NCBI GenBank assembly: GCA_020442465.1
Contig: JAGRJY010000158.1
Coordinates: 1-45,796 of the forward strand
From: Lysobacterales bacterium
GTDB taxonomy: Bacteria; Pseudomonadota; Gammaproteobacteria; Xanthomonadales; Xanthomonadaceae
Reading direction: 5' to 3'
DNA: 45,796 bases
A program made the position numbers and the translations under genes. The notes beneath the pieces are model-generated. The model saw only the letters and a list, made by a program, of their open reading frames with translations, ran no database searches and was not told the origin of the DNA. Every line of letters starts with the position of its first letter. Position 1 is the stretch's first letter. Below are positions 37,080-45,796 of the stretch, piece after piece.

Positions 37080-40000
37080 ATGAGCGAGAAGGCCGTGCGG
37101 GGTCTGTACGACCCGCGATTCGAGCACGACAGCTGCGGTTTCGGTCTGATTGCGCAGATCGACGCCAAGGCCAGCCGCTGGCTGGTCGAGACCGCAGTCG
37201 ATGCCCTCGCCCGCCTCAATCATCGTGGTGCCGTGGCGGCCGACGGTCGCTCGGGCGACGGTTGCGGCTTGCTGATCCATCGTCCCGAGGCCTACCTGCG
37301 CGCGGTGGCCGACCAGGCGCGCTTCCGCGTCGGCCAGGTGTTCTCCGCCGGCAACCTGTTCGTGCCGCGCGATCGCACGCGCGCCGCGCACTGTCGCGCG
37401 GTGCTCGAAGAAGAACTCGCCCGCGTCGAGGTGCGCGTGGCCGGTTGGCGCGCGCTGCCGACGCGTCCCGATGTGTGCGGCGCGGTCGCCCGTGCCACCT
37501 TGCCCGAGGCCGCCCAGGTCTTCGTCGCCGCGGCACCGTCGATGGACAACGCGGGCTTCGATCGGGCGCTGTTCCTGGCCCGCCGCCGCGCCGAGAAACG
37601 CCTCGCGCAGGAAGGCGAGTTCTACGTCGTCTCGCTGTCCGCCTGGACGCTGGGCTTCAAGGGCATGGTCATGCCCGAACACCTGCCGGCGTTCTATCCC
37701 GACCTCGCCCGCGACGACATGGAAGCCAGCGCGGTGCTGTTCCACCAGCGCTTCTCCACCAACACCGCGCCGCAGTGGAAGCTTGCCCAGCCGTTCCGCC
37801 TGCTGGCCCACAACGGCGAGATCAACACCATCCAGGGCAATCGCAACTGGATGCGCGCGCGCAGCGCCAAGTGGCGCTCGCCGCTGGTCGACCTGCGCGA
37901 CATCGACCCGCTGGTCGCGCTCGAGGGTTCCGATTCGCAGAGTCTCGACAACGCGCTCGAGGTGATGCTCGCCGGCGGCATGGACGTGCTGCAGGCACTG
38001 CGCATCCTGATCCCGCCGGCGGCGCATTCACTGGAACAGCTCGATCCGGATCTCGCCGCGTTCTACGAGTACTACGCGCTGCACAGCGAGCCCTGGGATG
38101 GCCCGGCGGGCATCGTGTTCATGGACGGTCGCTACGCCGGCTGCACGCTGGATCGCAATGGCCTGCGCCCGGCGCGCTGGCTGCTCTCCGCCGACAACCA
38201 CTTCACCGTCGCTTCGGAGACCGGCGTCTGGGATTGCCCGGCCGATCGCGTCGTCGCCAAGGGCCGGCTCGGCCCCGGCGAAATGATGGCGGTGGATTTT
38301 TATCGCGGCGAGGTGCTCGACTCCGCCGCCATCGATCGCATCAACGCCGAGCGCGCGCCGTACAAGCGCTGGCTGAAGAACGGCGTGCAGTTCATTTCCG
38401 CCGACCTCATCGATCCGGCGCTGGCCGCCGAGCCGTTCGACGGCGAAACCCTGGAGCGCTTCCAGAAGCGCTTCCAGCTGACCCGCGAAGAGCGCGAGTC
38501 GGTGCTGCGGCCACTGGCCGAACTCGAGGCCGAGGCGGTCGGGTCGATGGGCGACGACATCCCGACCGCGGTGCTGTCCGCGCACGTGCGTCCACTGTAC
38601 GACTACTTCCGCCAGGCCTTCGCCCAGGTCACCAACCCGCCGATCGATCCACTGCGCGAACAGGTGGTGATGTCGCTGGTGACCCAGATCGGTCGCGAGC
38701 GCAACATCTTCGAGAACACGCCGGAGAACGCGAAGCAGATCCTGCTGAACGGGCCGATCCTCTCGCAGCGCAAGCTGCGGCAGATCCTGGCGACGCCCGA
38801 GCTGGCGCGCGCACACACTCGCATCGAGCTCTACCACCGACCCGAGGAAGGGCTGGCCGCGGCGATCCGCCGCCTGCAGGCGCAGGCCGAGCAGGCGGTG
38901 CGCGAGGGCGCGGCCATCCTGATCATCTCCGACCGCTATCCGCCGGTCGATTCGATGCTGGCGATTCATGCCCTGCTCGCGGTCGGCGCGATCCACAGCC
39001 ACCTGGTCAACACCGGCCTGCGCTGCGACTGCAATCTGGTGGTCGAGACCGCCACCGCGCGCGACCCGCACCACTTCGCCTGCCTGATCGGCTTCGGCGC
39101 CACCGCGGTCTATCCGTATCTGGCCTACCAGACGCTGTTCCACATGTGGCAGGACGGCCTGATCCGCGGCTTCGAGGGCGAGCGGCACGAACTGGGCCGC
39201 GGCTACCGGCGCGGCATCAAGAAGGGACTGATGAAGATCCTCAGCAAGATGGGGATCAGCACCATCTCGAGCTATCGCGGCGCGCAGCTGTTCGAGATCG
39301 TCGGCCTCGCCGACGAGGTCGTGGATCTGTGCTTCGCCCACACGTCCTCGCGCATCGGCGGCGCGGGCTTCGAGGATCTGCAGGCCGACGCCCAACACCT
39401 CGCTGCGTTGGCGAGCGACCGGGTGTCGCCGATCGATCCGGGCGGCCTGCTGAAGTTCATGCACGGCGGCGAGTACCACATGTACAACCCGCAGGTCGTG
39501 CAGACGCTGCAGCGCGCGGTGAAGACCGGCGACTGGGACGACTGGAAGGCCTACTCCGCCGCCGTGAACGGACGACCGTCGTCCGCGCTGCGCGACCTCA
39601 TGCAGGTGCAGCCGCTGGGCCCGGCCATTGCGCTGGAAGACGTCGAGCCGGTCGAGGCCATCCTGCCGCGCTTCGACTCCGCCGGCATGAGCCTCGGCGC
39701 GCTGTCGCCCGAGGCGCATGAAGCGCTGGCGATCGCAATGAACCGGCTCGGCGGGCGCAGCAACTCCGGTGAAGGCGGCGAAGATCCCGCGCGCTACGGC
39801 ACCGAGAAGAGCAGCAAGATCAAGCAGGTCGCCTCCGGCCGCTTCGGCGTCACGCCCGAATACCTGATGCATGCCGAGGTGCTGCAGATCAAGATCGCCC
39901 AGGGCGCCAAGCCCGGCGAGGGTGGCCAGCTGCCCGGGCACAAGGTCAATGCGCTGATTGCGCGACTGCGCTACGCCAAGCCCGGCATCGGCCTGATCAG

Positions 40001-41546
40001 CCCGCCGCCGCACCACGACATCTACTCGATCGAAGACCTCGCCCAGCTGATCTTCGACCTGAAGCAGATCAATCCCGATGCGCTGGTGTCGGTGAAACTG
40101 GTCAGCCACGCCGGAGTCGGCACCATCGCTGCGGGTGTAGCGAAGTGTTATGCCGACCTGATCACGATTTCGGGTCACGATGGCGGCACCGGCGCCAGCC
40201 CACTGACCTCGATCCGCTATGCGGGCACGCCGTGGGAGCTGGGCCTGTCGGAGGCGCACCAGACGCTGCGCCTCAACGAGCTGCGGCAAAAGGTTAGGCT
40301 GCAGGTCGACGGCGGGTTCAAGACCGGCCTCGACGTGATCAAGGGCGCGATCCTCGGCGCCGAGAGCTTCGGTTTCGGCACCGCGCCGATGATTGCCCTG
40401 GGCTGCAAGTACCTGCGCATTTGCCATCTCAACAACTGCGCCACCGGCGTCGCTACCCAGGACGAGCGCCTGCGCGAAGCCCACTTCACCGGGCTGCCCG
40501 AGCGGGCGATGAACTTCTTCCGCTTCGTCGCCGAAGAAGTGCGCCATGAACTCGCCCGACTCGGCGCGCGTTCGCTGGGCGACATCATCGGCCGCACCGA
40601 TCTGGTCGAAGTGGAACGGGGCGACCAGTCGCGCCGGCGCCAGCTCGACCTGGCCCCGCTGCTGAGCAACGACAAGCTCGCGACCGCGACGAGCAACCAC
40701 TGCGTCGACGCGCGCAACCCGCCACGGGATGCCGGACGCCTCAACCAGGAAATCCTCGCCGCGCTGCAGCCGGCGATCGAGTCCCGGGCGGGCGGCGAAT
40801 TCCGCTTCGAAGTGCGCAACCACGACCGTTCGGTCGGCGCGCGCGTGTCCGGTGCGATCGCCAAGCGCTGGGGCAACCTCGGCATGGACGACGCGCCGAT
40901 CACGGTGCGACTGACCGGCTCGGCCGGACAGAGCTTCGGCACCTGGAACGCCGGCGGCCTGCAGCTCTACCTCGAAGGCGACGCCAACGACGGCGTCGGC
41001 AAGGGCATGGCCGGTGGCCGCATCGTGCTCACGCCGCCCCGCGCGTCGCGGTTCGAGGCCCGCCACGCCGCCATCATGGGCAACGCCTGTCTGTATGGCG
41101 CCACCGGCGGCGAGCTGTTCGCCGCGGGACGCGCTGGCGAGCGCTTCGCCGTGCGCAACTCCGGCGCCACCGCTGTGATCGAAGGCGCCGGCGATCACTG
41201 CTGCGAGTACATGACCGGCGGCGTGGTCGCCGTGCTCGGGCGCACCGGCCTCAACTTCGGCGCCGGCTTCACCGGCGGCTTCGCCTACGTGCTCGACCTC
41301 GAACGCGATTTCGTCGATCGCTACAACCACGAATTGGTCGACATCACCCGCATGAAACCCGAAGGCATGGAGCACCACATCCAGCACCTGCGCGGGCTCA
41401 TCCTGCGCCACATCGACGAGACCGGCAGCCGCTGGGCGGAGGAACTGCTGGCGGATTTCCGCGATTTCACCGGCAAGTTCTGGCTGGTGAAGCCGAAGGC
41501 GGCCAGCCTTTCGAGTTTGGTGGATGCACTCAGGAGGGCGGCGTAG
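37080..41546 (+). CDS. gltB: Glutamate synthase (NADPH) large chain
   Basis: 1488 residues. The class II glutaminase domain starts at Cys19 in FEHDSCGFG, so only 18 residues are expected to be removed before the nucleophile, fewer than in E. coli. HNGEINTIQGNRNWM marks the glutamine site. The FMN/synthase domain follows with SGEGGEDPARYG, GGQLPGHKV, ISGHDGGTGASPL and the [3Fe-4S] cysteines in CKYLRICHLNNCATGVA. The C-terminal beta-helix (GXXG domain) includes MAGGRIVLTPP and GAGDHCCEYMTGG. It makes two glutamates from glutamine and 2-oxoglutarate with electrons from GltD. ATG at 37080 follows a GGAGG ribosome site. Confidence 0.98.
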   Translation: MSEKAVRGLYDPRFEHDSCGFGLIAQIDAKASRWLVETAVDALARLNHRGAVAADGRSGDGCGLLIHRPEAYLRAVADQARFRVGQVFSAGNLFVPRDRTRAAHCRAVLEEELARVEVRVAGWRALPTRPDVCGAVARATLPEAAQVFVAAAPSMDNAGFDRALFLARRRAEKRLAQEGEFYVVSLSAWTLGFKGMVMPEHLPAFYPDLARDDMEASAVLFHQRFSTNTAPQWKLAQPFRLLAHNGEINTIQGNRNWMRARSAKWRSPLVDLRDIDPLVALEGSDSQSLDNALEVMLAGGMDVLQALRILIPPAAHSLEQLDPDLAAFYEYYALHSEPWDGPAGIVFMDGRYAGCTLDRNGLRPARWLLSADNHFTVASETGVWDCPADRVVAKGRLGPGEMMAVDFYRGEVLDSAAIDRINAERAPYKRWLKNGVQFISADLIDPALAAEPFDGETLERFQKRFQLTREERESVLRPLAELEAEAVGSMGDDIPTAVLSAHVRPLYDYFRQAFAQVTNPPIDPLREQVVMSLVTQIGRERNIFENTPENAKQILLNGPILSQRKLRQILATPELARAHTRIELYHRPEEGLAAAIRRLQAQAEQAVREGAAILIISDRYPPVDSMLAIHALLAVGAIHSHLVNTGLRCDCNLVVETATARDPHHFACLIGFGATAVYPYLAYQTLFHMWQDGLIRGFEGERHELGRGYRRGIKKGLMKILSKMGISTISSYRGAQLFEIVGLADEVVDLCFAHTSSRIGGAGFEDLQADAQHLAALASDRVSPIDPGGLLKFMHGGEYHMYNPQVVQTLQRAVKTGDWDDWKAYSAAVNGRPSSALRDLMQVQPLGPAIALEDVEPVEAILPRFDSAGMSLGALSPEAHEALAIAMNRLGGRSNSGEGGEDPARYGTEKSSKIKQVASGRFGVTPEYLMHAEVLQIKIAQGAKPGEGGQLPGHKVNALIARLRYAKPGIGLISPPPHHDIYSIEDLAQLIFDLKQINPDALVSVKLVSHAGVGTIAAGVAKCYADLITISGHDGGTGASPLTSIRYAGTPWELGLSEAHQTLRLNELRQKVRLQVDGGFKTGLDVIKGAILGAESFGFGTAPMIALGCKYLRICHLNNCATGVATQDERLREAHFTGLPERAMNFFRFVAEEVRHELARLGARSLGDIIGRTDLVEVERGDQSRRRQLDLAPLLSNDKLATATSNHCVDARNPPRDAGRLNQEILAALQPAIESRAGGEFRFEVRNHDRSVGARVSGAIAKRWGNLGMDDAPITVRLTGSAGQSFGTWNAGGLQLYLEGDANDGVGKGMAGGRIVLTPPRASRFEARHAAIMGNACLYGATGGELFAAGRAGERFAVRNSGATAVIEGAGDHCCEYMTGGVVAVLGRTGLNFGAGFTGGFAYVLDLERDFVDRYNHELVDITRMKPEGMEHHIQHLRGLILRHIDETGSRWAEELLADFRDFTGKFWLVKPKAASLSSLVDALRRAA

Positions 41547-41578
41547 TGACTACCCGCCATTCAGTCTCCAAGAGCGAG

Positions 41579-41718
41579 GAGCGTTTCGCGCCGACTTGCG
41601 GTCTGCCGTCTTGCGATGGGGCTGGCGTGCAGAGCGTTTCAGTCCGACCTGAGGTCGGCGGCAGCTGTGTCGCAGGTTTGATGGAGAAGAGCAAGAGCGT
41701 TTCGTTGCGCCCTACGGG
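41579..41718 (+). repeat. Three spaced copies of GAGCGTTTC, each followed by a small stem
   Basis: GAGCGTTTC occurs at 41579-41587, 41632-41640 and 41695-41703. The second is followed by CCGACC/GGTCGG and the third by GCGCCC/GGGCGC; the first has only GAC/GTC. The unit, a nonamer plus hairpin, is thus repeated with a period of about 53-63 bases and decaying stems. Confidence 0.6.
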
Positions 41719-41781
41719 CGCCCCGAGTCACTTCTCTTTGCGTGCCCAAAGAGAAGTAACCACGAGAAAGGGCACCCGGGG
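41632..41781 (+). repeat. Left arm of the gltB-gltD inverted repeat
   Basis: Outer part GAGCGTTTCAGTCCGACCTG (starting at 41632) matches the reverse complement of the right arm with one inserted base and one mismatch. Inner part from CCCCGAGTCACTTC (41721) to the GGGCACCCGGGG ending at 41781 contains its own hairpin CTTCTCTTTG / CAAAGAGAAG around 41731-41756. About 60 bases between the two parts are not shared with the right arm. Confidence 0.7.
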
Positions 41782-41787
41782 TTCGTG

Positions 41788-41810
41788 CAGCGCTCACTCT
41801 GTGAGCGCTG
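41788..41810. repeat. Strong hairpin inside the gltB-gltD element
   Basis: CAGCGCTCAC (41788-41797), TCT, GTGAGCGCTG (41801-41810): a perfect ten-base stem with a three-base loop, directly inside the left arm. No T run. Confidence 0.7.
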
Positions 41811-42060
41811 TGCCCTGCGCTACTCGTCATCCGCGGGCCGGCGCGAACTCGGCCATCCATGGCCTCGGACATGCGCGCCTTGCTCCCGCGGCTGACTGCG
41901 TTGCTCGGCACGAACACGGGAGGTTGCGCGGGGAAATGCTTGGAGACATCGCGACAGTCTTTCCGCGGCTGGGCGTCGTCGAAGCGAAACTGCGGCCAGG
42001 ATGGCCGCCCAGTGGGGCCCCTGCCAGTCGGCGGGCGGCTGGAGGAACAGCCCGAAGGGA

Positions 42061-42117
42061 CGCGCACAGGAGGTGCGCGTGTTGCTCGATCGGTACACGG
42101 ATGTACCGTCGAGCAAC
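42061..42117. repeat. Two adjacent hairpins inside the gltB-gltD element
   Basis: CGCGCAC (42061-42067) / GTGCGCG (42073-42079) forms a seven-base stem around AGGAG. Immediately after, GTTGCTCGA (42081-42089) pairs with TCGAGCAAC (42109-42117) and, past one bulged T, CGGTAC (42091-42096) with GTACCG (42103-42108): 15 pairs around a six-base loop. Confidence 0.7.
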
Positions 42118-42168
42118 CCCGGAAGCCGAACGCGAACTCGAAGGGCAGGATGCCCGGAGAGCGACTGG

Positions 42169-44140
<1,972 letters not shown>

Positions 44141-44373
44141 GCGGGTCCCAAGGTGGTGTGCCCAGCGCCAGGGCCGGTCGGGGCACGAACTCGATGCCGC
44201 AACGCGGTCGGCCGTGCCGGGTGTGGTTCGGGTTCATGCGCCAAGCGGCGACCCGCGCACCACCGCGATGCGCGCGCGGCGCGGTCGCCTCTGCAGCCGC
44301 TCCGGGCTTGCACGACACGCACGACGCATCTGAACAGGGTGTTGGGAGGAGAACTTTCTGCCGGCTTCGCCGG
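44141..44373. other. Gap between the Nudix and DUF2167-like genes, with a small hairpin
   Basis: Convergent intergenic region with no supported gene. CCGGC (44361-44365), TTC, GCCGG (44369-44373) forms a five-base stem directly past the stop of the minus-strand gene; no T run follows on that strand. Nothing else was seen. Confidence 0.4.
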
Positions 44374-45750
44374 TCAGCCACGCCCGCCGGGCGCCGCCAG
44401 CGATTCGCCGCGCATCCATGCCAGCAGGTCCTTGCTGGCCAGACGATCGCGCTTCGGGTCGAACTGCGTCACCTGGCCGAGCGGCTCAACGTCGGTCTGC
44501 AGGGCCAGCAGACGAGTGGTCCGCAGACCGAGCTCGTAACGCTCAGGCGGCACGTCGTGCATGACGAAAACCAGCGCCCCGTGCCGCAACGGCAGCACGG
44601 CGAGTATCTCGGCGCGGCGATCGGCCGCGCCATGCTTCATCACGCCCCAGGTCGCGACGCCGGCATCGGCGAGCCATGCCGGCGCGAGCAGTTCGCTGCC
44701 GAACCGATGCCCCGAACCATCCGCCAAGGGATCGCCGGCGAGGCCCGGCAGCAGCACGTCCAAGCGCCGCGGAGCACGCAGCAGGCCGGTCTTGAGGAAT
44801 TCCACTTCGACATACCAGGCGTCCGCAGCGGCGATGTCGACACTGTCGTGCACCACCCATCCCAAGGTCGTGTGGCGATCGAATGGCCTGCCGACGGCGC
44901 GCGCCATCGCCGGCAGGCTGTAGCCGGGCACGAAGCGGAACCCCTGCGGCAGTCGCAGTGCGGCATGCGCAGCGACCAGGGGCACGCTGCCGAATCGGTA
45001 GGACAGCTGGCGCGCTGCCGAGCGCAGCGAGGCTTCGTCCTGCCTGAGCCGTACCTTGCGCGGCGACAAGGGGGCGCGCGTGGACCAGCGGCGATCGGGA
45101 TCCACGGCAGCCAAGTCGGCGTCGTCGAAGTCCGGTGTGTCGCCGCCGCCTGCGGAGACCCCGGTAGACGCTGCGTCGGGACGCCGTCGGCGATGATTCG
45201 CCGGCAGGGCGTCATCCTCACCCCCGACCACCGTCGCGCCGCCGCGAGACGAAACATCCTCCACGCCATGGCGCGAGAGCTCGCCGTCGATCAGGTACAG
45301 CTTGTCTTCGGCGCGCTGGTCGTCGGCATCGCCGTCGAACAGGTCCTCGTAGAACACCGGCGCCTCGTTGGCCGATTCGGCCTTGCGCGCCGCTTCGCGC
45401 CGCGCGGCGCGGACGTCGGCGACCAGTTCGGGGTGGTCGCGCGTCATCGCCCGCAGCTCACGCTCGCTGTAGCTTGTCCGGGACGCATCGATCCCGGCCT
45501 GCGCGCCGACGGCTGCGTCCTGCAGCTTCAGCGCCAGGCCGCCGGCGGTCAGCAGTGCGAGCAGGAAAGGCAGGCGGATGTCGGCACCGGGATGCTTCCA
45601 GTGCCGCACCAGCGCGATGATCGACAGCGGCCACACGAACAACAGCGAGATCGCCAGCGGGCGACTGGCGCGCACGGTGCGCTTGGCCATCCAGATCGCC
45701 AGCACGCACAGCACCAGGAGATGCAGCGTGATCGAACCTGCCCCGGTCAC
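44374..45750 (-). CDS. Membrane protein with DUF2167-like C-terminal domain
   Basis: 458 residues. Three hydrophobic segments lie in the first 80 residues (about 7-22, 30-47, 58-74), followed by a charged, low-complexity linker (about 85-230, rich in Asp, Arg and Glu). The C-terminal part from about 250 has LPQGFRFVPGYSLPAMARAV, LGWVVHDSVD, AWYVEVEFLKTGLL, and WGVMKHGAADRRAEILAVLP, which resembles DUF2167 proteins of unknown function. The usual order in DUF2167 is a signal peptide, the domain, and C-terminal helices, so the N-terminal helices here are atypical. GTG start at 45750. Confidence 0.7.
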   Translation of the reverse strand: MTGAGSITLHLLVLCVLAIWMAKRTVRASRPLAISLLFVWPLSIIALVRHWKHPGADIRLPFLLALLTAGGLALKLQDAAVGAQAGIDASRTSYSERELRAMTRDHPELVADVRAARREAARKAESANEAPVFYEDLFDGDADDQRAEDKLYLIDGELSRHGVEDVSSRGGATVVGGEDDALPANHRRRRPDAASTGVSAGGGDTPDFDDADLAAVDPDRRWSTRAPLSPRKVRLRQDEASLRSAARQLSYRFGSVPLVAAHAALRLPQGFRFVPGYSLPAMARAVGRPFDRHTTLGWVVHDSVDIAAADAWYVEVEFLKTGLLRAPRRLDVLLPGLAGDPLADGSGHRFGSELLAPAWLADAGVATWGVMKHGAADRRAEILAVLPLRHGALVFVMHDVPPERYELGLRTTRLLALQTDVEPLGQVTQFDPKRDRLASKDLLAWMRGESLAAPGGRG

Positions 45751-45758
45751 GTCCGGCC

Positions 45759-45796
45759 TCAGTGCACGATGAACTGGCGCACGCTGCCGGCGTGCA
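45759..45796 (-). CDS. C-terminal end of an upstream gene (partial)
   Basis: Reading the minus strand from the window edge, the codons HAGSVRQFIVH precede a TGA at 45761-45759, eight bases before the GTG of the DUF2167-like gene. Only 11 residues are visible, so no identity can be given; its frame is one of three, chosen because of the stop location and spacing. Low certainty. Confidence 0.3.
   Translation of the reverse strand, partial: HAGSVRQFIVH

Noticed and set aside
38028..41411. Open frame of more than 1100 codons on the strand opposite gltB
   Set aside because: It mirrors the gltB codons (G/C third positions leave the antisense frame stop-free) and has no recognisable domain. The same applies to long antisense frames over atpD, atpA, topA, and gspC/gspD.

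Overview
The window is GC-rich chromosomal DNA (roughly two thirds G+C by eye) from a gammaproteobacterium, most likely Xanthomonadales/Lysobacterales. The assignment rests on housekeeping neighbourhoods: a complete atpIBEFHAGDC operon with glmU nearby, def-fmt-rsmB-DUF4390-ntrY, a LysM gene with dprA-smg-topA, a divergent rhlB/trxA pair, gltBD, and an intergenic repeat of a style I associate with this order. No transposase, phage gene, CRISPR array, rRNA or tRNA was seen. Coding density is high, GTG starts are common, and many neighbouring genes overlap by a few bases.

Layout. 1-466: start of a cyclic-nucleotide-binding protein (cut by the edge). 553-1929: glmU. 2307-3422: membrane diguanylate cyclase facing the atp operon. 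3484-10672: ATP synthase operon on the minus strand, with a terminator at its end, a candidate promoter at its head and intercistronic hairpins around atpE. 10886-12135: a hypothetical gene and a LOG-family nucleosidase. 12219-13847: TfoX C-terminal protein, free-methionine-sulfoxide reductase and divergent bioD. 14098-19471: def, fmt, rsmB, DUF4390 and an NtrY-type kinase, mostly overlapping. 19896-25485: LysM protein, dprA, smg, topA. 25527-30165: three type II secretion genes, gspC-gspD-gspE. 30280-31962: rhlB, divergent from trxA (32414). 32783-36236: an accessory block after trxA. 36346-36942: an unknown protein. 37080-43710: glutamate synthase gltB and gltD, separated by about 750 bp of inverted-repeat DNA. 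43703-45796: Nudix hydrolase, a DUF2167-like membrane protein and the tail of one more gene.

The part most likely to be undescribed is 32783-35323. It holds a divergent Lgt paralogue (prolipoprotein diacylglyceryl transferase fold, catalytic His position replaced by Val), overlapping a radical-SAM protein with the cysteine layout of the archaeal tetraether lipid synthase (Tes) family, overlapping in turn a small three-helix membrane protein. A CE4 deacetylase-like gene follows closely. Coupled translation of a phospholipid-recognising fold, a lipid C-C coupling radical enzyme and a small membrane protein suggests a bacterial membrane-lipid modification pathway. The function is inferred; the gene overlaps and motifs are seen directly.

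Other points: the atpB-atpE junction carries a terminator-like hairpin followed by the best Shine-Dalgarno of the operon, GspE has lost its zinc-binding cysteines, the NtrY-type kinase has no neighbouring response regulator, and TopA and RhlB both carry long basic low-complexity tails.
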